A stretch of 64,000 bases of DNA from Doris montereyensis. Lineage: Eukaryota; Mollusca; Gastropoda; Nudibranchia; Dorididae. The notes under the pieces are model-generated. The model ran no database searches. It had not been told where the DNA came from and saw nothing but the letters and a program-made list of their open reading frames with translations. Below are positions 40,714 to 51,307 of this stretch, in pieces (the first letter of the stretch is position 1; each line of letters starts with the position of its first letter). The translations under genes were made by a program, and so were the position numbers. The stretch covers positions 152,501 to 216,500 of the forward strand of contig JAXRKP010000435.1 of NCBI GenBank assembly GCA_037039925.1, written 5' to 3'.

Positions 40714-41068
40714 AGGGGGGGTAGTCTAGAGGTTATCTAGAGGCAATGTGTCGGCCTCCCAACCAAAAGTTAGTGAGTTCGAGCCCCGCTAACAGTTGAA
40801 TAATGTTCTCGAACTTTTTTTCGAGCAAAACTACCTCCCCCTCCCCCCCTCTCCTCACCCTGGTTCAGGTAAGTGCATCGGCACCTAGTGCCATCGGAGA
40901 CGGACGCTGAAAAGGAGGTCCCGTGTACAGATAACAACACTCTAAACACATTAAAGATTCCTTGGTTGTTCACAGGGCAGTCCGGCAAAGTTTTAAAATC
41001 CTACCAAAAACCCCGAGAACACATTAGTTGAGGGTGTATGTAAATCAAAGCAAATCAAATCAAATCAA
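40714..41068 (+). repeat. SINE family A, copy 10
   Basis: Head AATGTGTCGGCCTCCCAACC, B box GAGTTCGAGCC, tail AAATCAAATCAAATC. Lies in the intron between gene 4 exons 1 and 2. Confidence 0.92.
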
Positions 41069-41134
41069 CTAAAAAGAACTATTATTGTACTTTGCAAGTC
41101 AGGTTATCATAACGTCAGTTACGGTTGTCTGCAG

Positions 41135-41308
41135 GTTAATTCAAGTTCTAGGTCTGTAATAAAGACAGCGATGGCATGGGCGGATCCAAAACATGGTTCA
41201 CGGCCCCGAGCGGATATGAATGGCGAGATTTATTCGTTACAGCTTAAAAAAGATGTCCTTCTGAAAACCATAACATCGAAACCCAACGACGAGCGAATAA
41301 TCACATGA
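41135..41308 (+). CDS. gene 4 exon 2, unrecognised
   Basis: Acceptor ACGGTTGTCTGCAG is followed at once, in the phase required by exon 1, by 57 open codons: VNSSSRSVIKTAMAWADPKH, then RADMNGEIYSLQLKKDVLLK, ending SKPNDERIIT and TGA. No good donor lies before the stop. Either the protein ends here (about 117 residues) or an indel hides the junction to the next exon. Confidence 0.6.
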   Translation, partial: VNSSSRSVIKTAMAWADPKHGSRPRADMNGEIYSLQLKKDVLLKTITSKPNDERIIT

Positions 41309-41344
41309 ACCAAATCCACACTCACAGCACACGGAGGCGTTGTA

Positions 41345-41690
41345 ACAAAACCCTAAATGTTGTGAGTTGATATGTAATCACAACGACACCGGTTCAAGAC
41401 ACGATGGCTGGCCCAGGTGGGGTCCCCCCCCCCCCCCCAACAACGTTGTATTCTCAGGAAAGGTACTTACCTCTGCTTTCCTCGTTTGACTCAGGTGTAA
41501 ATGAGTACTAAGTTATAGGTAAAGATTTTTTCATGGTGTTAGTACAAAGCGCCTAACAGGCTGCTGTACTGTATGCTCCCCGGAGATTTGAGAAAGACCT
41601 TGAATTAAATGGCCTGCTGGGGGGGATAAATGATGTACAGTCGGTGAGCCTGCACTTGTGTTGGGATAAGGACTGTAAATCCATCTTTAT
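41345..41690 (+). repeat. SINE family C, copy 3
   Basis: Head GTTGTGAGTTGATATGTAAT with a weak B box (CGGTTCAAGAC), central TTTGACTCAGGTGTAAATGA, tail AGGCTGCTGTACTGTATGCT to CATCTTTATC. Confidence 0.9.
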
Positions 41691-41835
41691 CTTTTTACTC
41701 TTTGCCACTGTTTGTAATGAAACGGTCTAGTTAAGTACGATATACATAATATGTCTTCCTCATCTCTATCACGCAATCAAATTACATCACCTTGGCACTA
41801 CATCATATTTTTTAATGTATATAATATCACCCAAG

Positions 41836-42152
41836 GTGGCCTGGATAAGCTTGACAAGTATCCAGTCAAACCTGCCAACGAAAACCGGAAGTTGCCTCCA
41901 TACAAAGAGCATGTGTTGAAAAACGTGTCACCCATCCCCGGGTTTAGGTATCATTACAACGGCGACGAGAAGCAGACGAGTAAGAGAGTGGTTGGTGCAG
42001 AGAAATTGTCCTGGCTTGGAAGTCATCTTGTAGAGAATAAAGCGCACGAGAAATGGAAGAAAACCACAGCCCAGCTCCCTGAAGATTATGACGTCATCCG
42101 ATCAACGGCAACACCCTTGGAATTGGAGAGCACCCCGCTTAGAGGAGCTATG
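41836..42152 (+). CDS. gene 4 exon 3, unrecognised
   Basis: A frame open from 41751 reads like protein from the AG at 41835: GLDKLDKYPVKPANENRKLP, then SPIPGFRYHYNGDEKQ and EKLSWLGSHLVENKAHEKW. It ends near ELESTPLRGAM at ATG|GTTGAG, where an 18-bp tandem array begins. The start needs two leading bases to finish a codon, which exon 1 (phase 0) does not supply, so one base or an exon is missing. Charged, no recognised domain. Confidence 0.65.
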
Positions 42153-42560
42153 GTTGAGTTTAGAGTTATGGTTAAGTTTAGAACTGAGGTTGGGTTTAGA
42201 GCTAAGACTGAGTTTAGAGATAAAGTTGAATTTAGAGCTAAGACTGAATTTAGAGCTAAGGTCGAGTTAAGAGCTAAGGTTGAGTTAAGAGCTAAGATTG
42301 AGTTTAGAGCTAAGGTTGTGTTTAGAGCTAAGGTTGGGTTAAAGCTAAGGTTGAGTTTAGAGATAAGGTTGGGTTTAGAGCTAAGGTTGGGTTTAGAGCT
42401 ACGGTTGAGTTTAGAGCCAAGGTTAGGTTTAGAGCTAAGGTTTAGTTTAGAGCTAAGGTTGGGTTTAGAGCTAAGGTTGGGTTTAGATTTAGAGCTAAGG
42501 TTGAGTTTAGAGCTAAGGTTAGGTTTAGAGCTAAGGTTGATTTTAGAGCTAAGGTTGAGT
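42153..42560. repeat. 18-bp minisatellite with a splice-donor-like motif in each unit
   Basis: Unit GTTGAGTTTAGAGCTAAG, about 22 copies. Every joint reads AAG|GTTGAG or AAG|GTTGGG, close to a 5' splice site. It begins at the candidate donor of gene 4 exon 3 and translates as an (LELRLG)n frame. Confidence 0.92.
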
Positions 42561-43143
42561 TAAATTCAAATCCATCTGTGGCCGATCTTCAATAATTAAT
42601 TCATTGGTTGCAATGTGTATTACCAGTGTCAAAGGAGGAAGGTATGTTTTTAGTTGTGTTTATGAACAACATTAGTCAAGGAACGCATAGACGAATGTTG
42701 ATGAAATTTTCAGGATAGGACACGAATGATACACGAAACAATTGGTTCAAATATGGGGTGCTCTGAATCACCATCTGCGCCCATGAACTTTTTGAAGAGT
42801 TCTTTATTATTGTGAGAAAGATCTAGAGTCCTTTTCAATTCGTTTTATCATGTCTAAAACTATGCGAAAAGGTGCGTTCGGTCAATTGCACACCCCGTTT
42901 GGTCTTTTATAAATGTCATGGGATCAGTGGAAACCTAAAAAAAAAAAATATTTTTAAAAAGAAAGGCTAAGGAAAATGATTTCTTATTCGTTAACATTAA
43001 AAGAGAAATACAAACTAGAGCTACATGTAGCTCACTGCTCGGGGTAGGTTGATCGGAGTCACTGGGAGGTCTTACTTCTTTCCTTCCACCTCTTTGCATG
43101 CATGACAGAACAGATTCCGATAACATCATGCGCAAACATCGAG
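42561..43143. other. gene 4 intron, unannotated
   Basis: Unique sequence; no exon with good borders seen. Confidence 0.4.
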
Positions 43144-43490
43144 GCGACTCGGTAATCCAGACGTAAGGTGTCAGCCTCTCAATCCAAAGGTCATTGATTC
43201 AAGCCCCGCCAATGGTTGAAAAATATTCTCAAGTTTTGTTCCGAGTAAACTCAACCACCCCCTCCCCTGGTCCAGGTAGGTGGATCGACACCTAGTCCCA
43301 TCGGAGACCACGGACGATAGAAAGTAGGTCCCGTGTGCAGATCACAACACTGTGCGCGTTAAAGATCCCTTGGCCGTTTACGGGACAGTACGGGAAGAAA
43401 AAAATTAGATTAATAAATCCTACAAAAAAAACCTCCGAGATCACCTTAGTTGTGGATGTGGGTAAATCAAATCAAATCAAATCAAATCAA
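43144..43490 (+). repeat. SINE family A, copy 11
   Basis: Head AGACGTAAGGTGTCAGCCTC, body GTTAAAGATCCCTTGGCCGT, clean tail of AAATC units (about 43466-43490). Confidence 0.93.
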
Positions 43491-43737
43491 ACCAAGCAAC
43501 CACCAGGAGAGCACACGTGGTTCGCTCAAACTCAAAAGTCAGCTTAAGATTACACAGTAGCAGGCTACACACTACTTTTCTGATCGATTGTGAAATTGAA
43601 AGGAAAACTCAGGACATGTCTCAGGTTTGACAATTCAACAGAGATATAACATAAAAAAACTAAACGACAGTGAAATCCTTTTGAGTGCTTAGATCGTAAG
43701 ATCATCAGAATGGCAGACGTACATCACTGCTGATAAT

Positions 43738-43805
43738 GCTCCTCCTCTTCCTCCTCCTCCTCCTCCTCCTCCTCGTTCTCCTCCTCCTCTTCCTTCTCCT
43801 CCTCA
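43738..43805. repeat. (CTC)n microsatellite
   Basis: CCT/CTC triplets with TTC interruptions. Confidence 0.9.
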
Positions 43806-43904
43806 GCCGCCCTTTTCCATCTCCCCACATTTCCACTCAAAACTAGCTCCAGTCACATTAAGATAAAAACAAAAAAAGAAGATAAAGTTGAATGTATAGT
43901 CAGC

Positions 43905-44515
43905 ATACCCCGCAGTGCAGGCTCACCGCCCGTGCATCATGTATCCACCTGCAGGCCATTCCATTCAAATTCCTTCTCAACTCCCTGGGGAGTATACAGT
44001 GCAGCAGCCTGTTAGGCGCTTCGCACTAACACTCTGACAGAATATTTCTCTACCTATAGCTGGTTACTCATTCACACCTGAGTCAATGGAGGAAAGGAGA
44101 GGAAGTACATTTTCCAATAGTACAAGTAAAGTTCCATTAGGTTAGTAGGGACCCACAGAGCCAGAGCTTATCTGTGAAGTGAAACAGATGATAATAATCA
44201 CCTCCTGCACAGGACGCTAGTCTGTTGCAGGTTTTACTCCCAAGTTAGTGCATGTACCCATTTGTGTGTGGGTCTAGTTGGGAAAAAAGGGGGGGGATAT
44301 GTGTAAAGTGTCTTTCCCAAGAAACACAACGGCGGACCTGGCTTTGCTAGAATTCGAACCCCGGGACGTCATGATCCCAAGTCCAGCAGCCTAACCACTG
44401 GGCCACCAACGCCACAACGGGGTTAGAAAAAACCCAACAAATTCACCAGTGCCAACCACGGGTTTCAAACCCGTGTGGTCGGGTCGTGATTACAAGCTCA
44501 TCACACTACTGTTTT
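43905..44515 (-). repeat. SINE family C, copy 4, split by a SINE B
   Basis: Tail and centre at 43905-44120 (CCACCTGCAGGCCATTCCAT, CACACCTGAGTCAATGGAGG); head at 44425-44515 (GTGATTACAAGCTCATCACA). The break point matches a place that is continuous in copies 3 and 5, and the intervening 300 bases are a SINE B. Confidence 0.88.
44125..44417 (-). repeat. SINE family B, copy 7, nested in SINE C
   Basis: Tail TTAGTAGGGACCCACAGAGC, then ACTCCCAAGTTAGTGCATGT, and a complete head GAATTCGAACCCCGGGACGT to CCTAACCACTGGGCCACCAA (reverse). Confidence 0.92.
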
Positions 44516-44599
44516 GCGACAACGCCTCTAAACCTCAAGTCGCAATCCGCATCCCTCTTTTGTCTTCCCTGACTGACAACGTTAATGTGTTATCCCCAG

Positions 44600-44999
44600 A
44601 AACGCTCCAACAAATCGCCGTACCTGGAGGCGAACAAGAGATCTTCGATCATCACGAGACAGGGAAACCGATCTTCTTTCACACCCAGAGCACCCGATGC
44701 CGGCTGTTTGAAGCGATACCGGAAGCAAGCCGAGAAGGAGGGCAGGCGAATGGTGTCCATGGTTGGCAACAGTAAGAGGGGCAACAACTCCTTTGACGTG
44801 GCTCTATTTCAAGACATCAGCCAGAGCAAAGCAGAAATAATGCTGAAAGTATTCAACGGTACGAGTGCCGACGACGGTGTTATGAGAAGCAAGCTGGTTG
44901 GCAAGGCGTCACGTGTCCCGGGAAAGACTTTGGACGAATGTCCCCTCACAGTTATGCCCCTTGGAGACAGCCCGAAGAGAAGACGTTGGACGTACCGAG
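44600..44999 (+). CDS. gene 4 exon 4, unrecognised
   Basis: Acceptor GTGTTATCCCCAG, donor CCGAG|GTGAGC. Opens in phase 0, so it could follow the candidate donor of exon 3. 133 codons, strongly basic: KRSNKSPYLEANKRSS, LKRYRKQAEKEGRRMVSMVG, then FDVALFQDISQSKAEIMLKV, and ends GDSPKRRRWTYR. No known domain recognised. The first 16 bases after the SINE C head are separated from it by about 85 bases of unclear origin. Confidence 0.72.
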
Positions 45000-45159
45000 G
45001 TGAGCCAAAACAATATTAATGATCAACGTCTTCTAATCCGTATAACAATAAAACGCCAGGGTCACAGTTGGGTTAAGGGAAGGATAATATTAATAACGAG
45101 AAAAGAAAGAAGAAAAAACAAGCAAAGGCATACGTTAACTCTAGTAAGGGGGCAACATG

Positions 45160-45205
45160 AAGGTGTAACGCTTCGGGTATGACCTTTTGTGAGATGACAT
45201 AGATC
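45160..45205 (-). repeat. dispersed repeat G, fragment
   Basis: GTAACGCTTCGGGTATGACC and TTTTGTGAGATGAC resemble CGTTTCGGGTATAACCCTTC...AGACAAC of repeat G copy 2. Weak match. Confidence 0.4.
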
Positions 45206-45209
45206 TAGA

Positions 45210-45580
45210 CCAAACCAAAGCGTTACGTACTTTCCTTCGTGGAGCTTCCGTTTGTGTTGTCCCGACCATTCTCCATGTCTCACAGCCATAGAGCAGGACC
45301 GATTTCACATTTGTACCGAAGATACGTATCGTTGCTTTCATGTGAATCTCTCTTGAGGCCCCGATGTTCTTGAGCATGATTAATGCTGCTCAGGCCTTGC
45401 CTATCCTTGCTGTGACTTCTCTGTCGGTGCCCCCCCCCCCCCCGTGCTTGTCAACCACATTTTTTCAAATACACAAATGAATCTACTTCCCTGATGGGTT
45501 TTCCACTTATTGGGACTGGAGTATTAATTGTGGTGTTTATCTTCGTCAGCTTTGTCTTCTTCTTATCCATGCTATAATGT
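45210..45580 (-). mobile_element. RTE-like LINE ORF2 fragment
   Basis: Minus strand, two frames: INTTINTPVPISGKPIREVD, then SFVYLKK; after a slip at the C run (45429-45443), IGKAR-like, IMLKNIGASREIHMKATIRI, then FGTNVKSVLLYGCETWR. These are the conserved thumb and post-RT motifs of RTE-type ORF2 (VDSF.YLG, LLYG.ETWR). Neither end of the element is present. Confidence 0.85.
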
Positions 45581-45734
45581 CCCTAAAAAGTAAGGCATGT
45601 TATTATTTCTATGTGAATTTATAATCCCGTGCACGGCTTTTCGCCTTTATTTCATACGAATTAAGAAGGTTATAATGTTAATTATGTTGGGTAATAATAT
45701 TATGTTATGACTATGCATGGTTGTAGAAGAAATC

Positions 45735-46250
45735 AATATCAATTCTGAAAGAGAAGGGGGAAAGGTGGAAGCAATGTCAATTCTGAAAAGGAAGGGGAGA
45801 GTTGGAAACAATATCAATTCTGAAAAGGAAGGGGAAAGGTAGAATCAATATCAATTCTGAAAGGAGGGAGAGGTATAATCAATATCAATTCTAAAAAGAA
45901 AGAGGGTGAGAGGCTGAATCAATATCAATTCTGAAAAGGAACGGGGAGAGATAGAATCAATATCATTTCTGAAAAGGTTAGGGGGGGTGGAATCAATATC
46001 AATTCTGAAAAGGAAGGGAGAGGTGCAATCAATGTCGATTCTGAAAAAGGAAGGGAGGGGGGTGGAATCAATGTCGATTCTGAAAAGGAAGGAAGGGGAG
46101 GTGGAATCAATGTCGAGTCTGAAAAAGGAAGGGGGGGGGGGGTGGAATCAATGTCAATTCTGAAAAGGAAGAAAAGGGGGGTAGAAGTGTAGACTCCGTG
46201 TCGATTCTAAAAAAGAAAGTGGAGGGAGGGGGGGGGTGGTGGAATCAAAA
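45735..46250. repeat. about 36-bp minisatellite, 13-14 copies
   Basis: Unit near GGAATCAATATCAATTCTGA followed by AAAGGAAGGGGAGAGG. Length varies in the G-rich part. Confidence 0.92.
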
Positions 46251-46313
46251 TATTGTTTTCTTTGAAGTAGAATCAACTACGATTGTGAACGCATTCGCAT
46301 CATGAAAAAGATT

Positions 46314-48540
46314 AATTTGATTTGATTTGATTTGATTTGATTTGATTTGATTTGATTTGGTTTGGTTTGATTTGATTTGATTTGATTTGATTTGATTTGA
46401 TTCTACCCACGTTCACAACTCGAGTGATTTCGGGGTTCTGGTAGGAATAGTATGATTATTACTTTTGCCCGGACTACCCTGTAAACAGCCACGGGATCTT
46501 TGTTGTGGACATAGTGTCGTGAATTCCGGTGGGACCAGATGGCAACCCACCTACCTTGACCAGGGGGATATGTTTTTACTCGAAAAAGCATGAAACGTTA
46601 TCAACCGGTCGGGGCTTTTTGGCTGAGAGTTTGACACCTTACCTCTAGTCGGAGATTTTGGATGAGAGTTTGACCTTACCTCTAGTCGGGGCTTTTGGCT
46701 GAGAATTTAACACCTTACCTCTAGTCAAGGCTTTTGGCTGAGAGTTTGACACCTTACCTCTGTTCGGGGCTTTTGGCCGAGAATTTAACACATTACCTCT
46801 GTTCGGGGCTTTTGCCTGAGAGTTTGACCCCTTACCTCTAGTCGGAGATTTTGGCTGAGAGTTTGAGACCTTACCTCTAGTCGGAGATTTTGGCTGAGAG
46901 TTTGACACCTTACCTCTAGTCGGAGATTTTGGCTGAGAGTTTGACACCTTACCTCTAGTCGGAGATTTTGGCTGAGAGTTTGACACCTTACCTCTAGTCG
47001 GGGAGTTTGGCTGAGAGTTTGACACTTTACCTCTGTTAGTCGGGTCGTTTGGCTGAGAGTTTGACACCTTATCTCTGTTGGGGCTTTTGCTGAGAGTTTG
47101 GCACCTTACCTCTAGTCGGGGATTTTGGCTGAGAGTTTTTGACACCTTACCTCTAGTCGGGGATTTTGGCTGAGAGTTTGACACCTTACCTCTAGTCGGG
47201 GCTTTTGGCTGAGAGTTTGACACCTTACTTCTGGTCGGGGCTTTTGGCTGAGAGTTTAACACCTTACCTCTGGTTGGGGGCTTTTGGCTGAGAGTTTGAC
47301 ACCTTACCTCTGTTCGGGTCTTTTGGCTGAAAGTTTGAGACCTTACCTCTGTTCGGGTCTTTTGGCTGAGAGTTTGAGACCTTACCTCTAGTCGGGGCTT
47401 TTGGCTGAGAGTTTGACACCTTACCTCTAGTCGGGTCGTTTGGCTGAGAGTTTGACACCTTACCTCTAGACGGGGATTTTGTCTGAGAGTTTGACACCCT
47501 CTCTAGTCGCGTCTTTTGGCTGAGAGTTTGACACCTTACCTCTAGACGGGGATTTTGGCTGAGAGTTTGACACCTTACCTCTAGTCGGAGATTTTGGCTG
47601 AGAGTTTGACACCTTACCTCTAGACAGGGATTTTGGCTGAGAGTTTGACACCTTACCTCTAGTCGTGGCTTTTGGCTGAGAGTTTGACACCTTATCTCTA
47701 GTCGGGGCTTTTGGCTGAGAGTTTGACACCCTACCTCTAGTCGGGCTTTAGGCTGAGAGTTTTTGACACCTTACCTCTAGTCGGGGGCTTTTGGCTGAGA
47801 GTTTGACACCTTACCTCTAGTCGGGGCTTTTGGCTGAGAGTTTGACACCTTACTCTCTAGTCGGAGATTTTGGCTCAGAGTTTTTGACACCTTACCTCTG
47901 TTCGGGGCTTTTGGCTGAGAGTTTGACACCTTACCTCTAGTCGGGGCTTTTGGCTGAGAGTTTGACACCTTACCTCTAGTCGGGGATTTTGGCTGAGAGT
48001 TTGACACCTTACCTCTAGTCGGGGCTTTTGGCTGAGAGTTTGACACCTTACCTTTAGTCGGGGATTTTGGCTGAAAGTTTGAGACCTTACCTCTGTTCGG
48101 GTCTTTTGGCTGAGAGTTTGAGACCTTACATCTGTTTGGATCTTTTGGCTGAGAGTTTGAGACCTTACCTCTAGTCGGGGCTTTTGGCTGAGAGTTTGAC
48201 ACCTTACCTCTAGTCGGGTCGTTTGGCTGAGAGTTTGACACCCTACCTCTAGTCGGGCTTTTGGCTGAGAATTTTTGACACCTTACCCCTAGTCGGGGCT
48301 TTTGGCTGAGAGTTTGACACCTTACCTCTAGTCAGGATTTTGGCTGAGAGTTTGACACCTTACCTCTAGTCGGAGATTTTGGCTGAGAGTTTTGACACCT
48401 TACCTCTAGTCGGGGCTTTTGGCTGAGAGTTTGACACCTTACCTCTAGTCGGGGATTTTGGCTGAGAGTTTGACACCTTACCTCTAGTCGGGGCTTTTGG
48501 CTGAGAGTTTGACACCTTACCTCTGGAGTTCCGAGTCTGC
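46314..48540 (-). repeat. SINE family A, copy 12, with a 39-bp array inside the head
   Basis: A long tail of TTTGA units (46314-46402, about 18), body to CAACCGGTCGGGGC, then about 49 tandem units, and finally the end of the head (CACCTTACCTCTGGAGTTCC, GAGTCTGCCCC) at 48510-48542. The array lies between two halves of one SINE head; the B box is lost. Confidence 0.9.
46600..48530. repeat. 39-bp minisatellite from a SINE A head, about 49 copies
   Basis: Unit TCGGGGCTTTTGGCTGAGAG followed by TTTGACACCTTACCTCTAG. Compare SINE A: GGGCTCGAACCCACTACC lost, then TTTTGGTTGAGAGG-CCGACACCTTGCCTCTG. Minus-strand frames stay open with a 13-residue period (VSNSQPKAPTRGK) only because 39 is a multiple of 3. 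Confidence 0.95.
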
Positions 48541-48889
48541 CCCCACCCCCCCCCCCACCCCTCCCCATGTAAAAAGAGAATTTCTAGGACGCACAAATGG
48601 TGAGATATCTAATCTTTATTTTAAATATATATTTTTCTTCTAGTTATAAACTTATCAAAATCCATTATAACAACACCATTCCTCTAGAATCTAGTTTCAG
48701 TTGATTTGGTACCCCACCCACACTGGGAGAACTTCAAATTTCAATTTCGCTTTCTCACCACTAAGGGATAAAGATACAAATAGTAATTATTTTCGTTTCC
48801 TAAAAAGCTATATTATTTGGTTAAATTTCCGACCTCAGTCTAAACATGTAACCCCCTCCCCTCCCCACAGCTCCCTTCTCTTTTTTTTA

Positions 48890-49207
48890 GGGCACTTAGT
48901 GGTCCAGAGGCAAAACGCCGGCCTATCAACCAAGAAGTCATGGGTTCAAGTCCCAACGGTTGAAAAATTTTCTCGATTTTTTTCCGAGTAAACCCCCCGT
49001 GGTCCGGGCAGGGGGAGTGACACCTAGTCCCATCGGAGATGGATGATAAAAAAAGGAGGTCCCGTGTGTAGATCACAACACTGTACAGGTTAAAGATCCC
49101 TTGACTATTTACAGGACAGTCGCAGTAAAATTAAAAATCCTACCAAAACCCTTAAGATCACATTAGATGTAGATAAGATCAAATCAAATAATCAAATCAA
49201 ATCAAAC
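48890..49207 (+). repeat. SINE family A, copy 13
   Basis: Head CACTTAGTGGTCCAGAGGCA, B box GGGTTCAAGTCC, body, and tail AAATCAAATAATCAAAT. Confidence 0.92.
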
Positions 49208-49386
49208 TACTACATTCTCTCTTTCTTTTTTTAACCCCCGATCAATTCTTCATCTCAACTCCTCCTCCTCCTTGCCCAATATCAACCCTGCCCCCCCCTT
49301 TCCCTCTCCCTTCACCCTCCCCCCCCACATCCTTCCTTTGTCTTCACCTTTTTCACTGGCGTTCCTCACTTTGTTTGATGACCCAG

Positions 49387-49473
49387 ATGAAAAGAAGCAG
49401 AGAGCTGCAAGCTAGGATCGATCATTTTCTACAGGAGATGAAGAAGAGCGTACACCACCCTGACGAGCACTGA
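49387..49473 (+). CDS. gene 4 exon 5 (terminal), unrecognised
   Basis: A long pyrimidine tract and TTTGATGACCCAG (AG at 49385-49386) precede 28 codons, MKRSRELQARIDHFLQEMKK then SVHHPDEH and TGA. This reads like a helical C-terminus. Exon 4 ends in phase 1, which would instead give DEKKQRAAS and stop; a one-base error upstream could reconcile them. GGCCTCTT...AAGAGGCC just downstream (49495-49525) is a small inverted repeat. Confidence 0.5.
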   Translation: MKRSRELQARIDHFLQEMKKSVHHPDEH

Positions 49474-49911
49474 AAAGATAAGGTCAAGGTCACCGGCCTC
49501 TTCTTCTTCTTGACCGGAAAGAGGCCTCACGCCAAAGACCATGGACGCCGAGTCAACTTAAAACGAAAACAGCAATGACAGTAACACAGACAACGCCAGA
49601 ACTTTCAACATTTTCATACCTTTACTTTTATTACGTAGCCTTTATTAAAAACAATTATTATTACCCACCACTGCACCTTAGACGTTAGATCTATTTTCTA
49701 ACTTTATTAATTTGCCCCGATTGGTACAGACTGACGATCAAAAAAGTAAACTGACCACCTATATTTATTAATGTACAGTAGCGTTCTCCTTATAAACACA
49801 ATTTTAAGTATTCAGACTATATTAATACTTGTATTATGTATACAGTTATCATATATCAATTTGCAAATAAAAGCAAAAGGAAATTTCAAAATTCTATGCA
49901 ATCCATACGTT
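49474..49911. other. possible 3' UTR and flank of gene 4
   Basis: AATAAA at 49866-49871 is a possible polyadenylation signal. Otherwise AT-rich unique DNA. Confidence 0.35.
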
Positions 49912-50250
49912 GTAGCTGAACTGTAGTGTTGTGAGCTGGTAATCACGACGACACTGGTTCGAGCCTCACGGCGGGCGCTGGTGGGTTTTTTTTTCCACAA
50001 CGGAAAGGTACTTCATTCTACTTTACTCACATGACTCAGGTGTAAATGAGTACCCAGTTATAGGTAGAGAAAGATCTTGTCAGAGATATAGTACGAAAAG
50101 CCTAACAGGCGTGTGTACTGTATGATTTGGTGCGGGAATTGAGAAGGATTTTTGAATGAAATGGCCTGTGGGGGATAATTGATATACAGTCGATGAGCCT
50201 GCACTTGTGAGGGGATAGGACTATAGTATAAACCCATCTTCATCTTTATT
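49912..50250 (+). repeat. SINE family C, copy 5
   Basis: Best copy: A-box region AGTGTTGTGAGCTGGTAATC, B box TGGTTCGAGCC, central ACATGACTCAGGTGTAAATG, tail to CACTTGTGAGGGGATAGGAC and CATCTTCATCTTTATT. Confidence 0.93.
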
Positions 50251-50339
50251 CCAATTAAATGACATCGAGGTGGAAAACAAGGTCCGGAAATCAGTAGCCG
50301 TGTGTGAGACTGTGACTAGTGTGACTGCCATCAGCATTG

Positions 50340-50562
50340 ATCCATGCATCGTCGGCGCATCTTCTTCGTCGCCTCCTCAACTCCCTGTGGAGCGCAGGCC
50401 ATCAACAAAGAGCCGCCAGTCATCTCTATTCTGCGTCAACGTCTGCAACTCTCCCCAGGTTTTCCTCCGTCGCCATCGCCGTCTCGATCCCTTTCCTCCA
50501 GGGCATGCTTGATCGCCCTCTAGATCGTTTTTCCCTTGTGGATGCCATGTCGATTCGGCGCA
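50340..50562 (-). mobile_element. RTE-like LINE ORF2 C-terminus
   Basis: Minus strand: KTWGELQTLTQNRDDWRLFV then DGLRSTGS and stop, the typical last lines of RTE-type ORF2 (TW.E...LAQ.R..WR.LV..L). Upstream arginine-rich sequence is broken by a frame slip. Confidence 0.82.
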
Positions 50563-51307
50563 TAGAGTGTACGTTTGATTTGGTGTACGTTTGATTTGGT
50601 GTACATTTTATTTGGTGTACGTTTGATTTGGTGTACGTTTGATTTGGCGTCGTTTGATTTGGTGTACGTTTGATTTGGTGTACATTTGATTTGGTGTACG
50701 TTTGATTTGGTGTACGTTTGATTTGGTGTACGTTTAATTTGGTGTCGTTTGATTTGGTGTCATTTGATTTGGTGTACGTTTGATTTGGTGATTACGTACA
50801 TTTGATTTGGTGTACGTTTGATTTGGTGTTTACATCTTTGATTTGGTGTACGTTTGATTTGGTGTCGTTTGATTTGGTGTTTCGTTTGATTTGGTGTACG
50901 TTTGATTTGGTGTACGTTTGATTTGGTGTGGTGTACGTTTGATTTGATTTGGTGTACATTTGATTTGGTGTACATTTGATTTGGTGTACGTTTGATTTGG
51001 TGACGTTTGATTTGGTGTACGTTTGATTTGGTGTACGTTTGATTTGGTGTACGTTTGATTTGTGTTTGATTATCTGTACGTTTGATTTGGTGTACGTTTA
51101 ATTTGGTGTACGTTTGATTTGGTGTACATTTGATTTGGTGTATTTGATTTGGTTGATTTGGTGTACGTTTGATTTGGTGTCGTTTGATGTGGTGTTTGAT
51201 TTGGTGTACGTTTGATTTGGTGTACGTTTGATTTGGTGTGACGTTTGATTTGTGAGTTGGTGTACGTTTGATTTGGTGACATTTGATTTGATTTGGTGTC
51301 ATTTGAT
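50563..51307. repeat. 16-bp minisatellite next to a SINE A tail, about 46 copies
   Basis: Unit TGTACGTTTGATTTGG with deletions of the GTAC part. It joins the LINE end on the left and the (GATTT)n tail of SINE A copy 14 on the right. Confidence 0.95.

Noticed and set aside
42153..42560. Telomere-like repeats (TTTAG-containing)
   Set aside because: The unit is 18 bp and not TTAGGG; the match to telomere sequence is superficial.
44449..44775. 108-codon frame overlapping gene 4 exon 4
   Set aside because: It starts in a SINE C head and is a shadow of the exon in another frame.
46645..48596. A repeat protein of 13-residue units on the minus strand
   Set aside because: The unit is a SINE A head and 39 is a multiple of 3; frames break at every indel, and nothing outside the array is coding.
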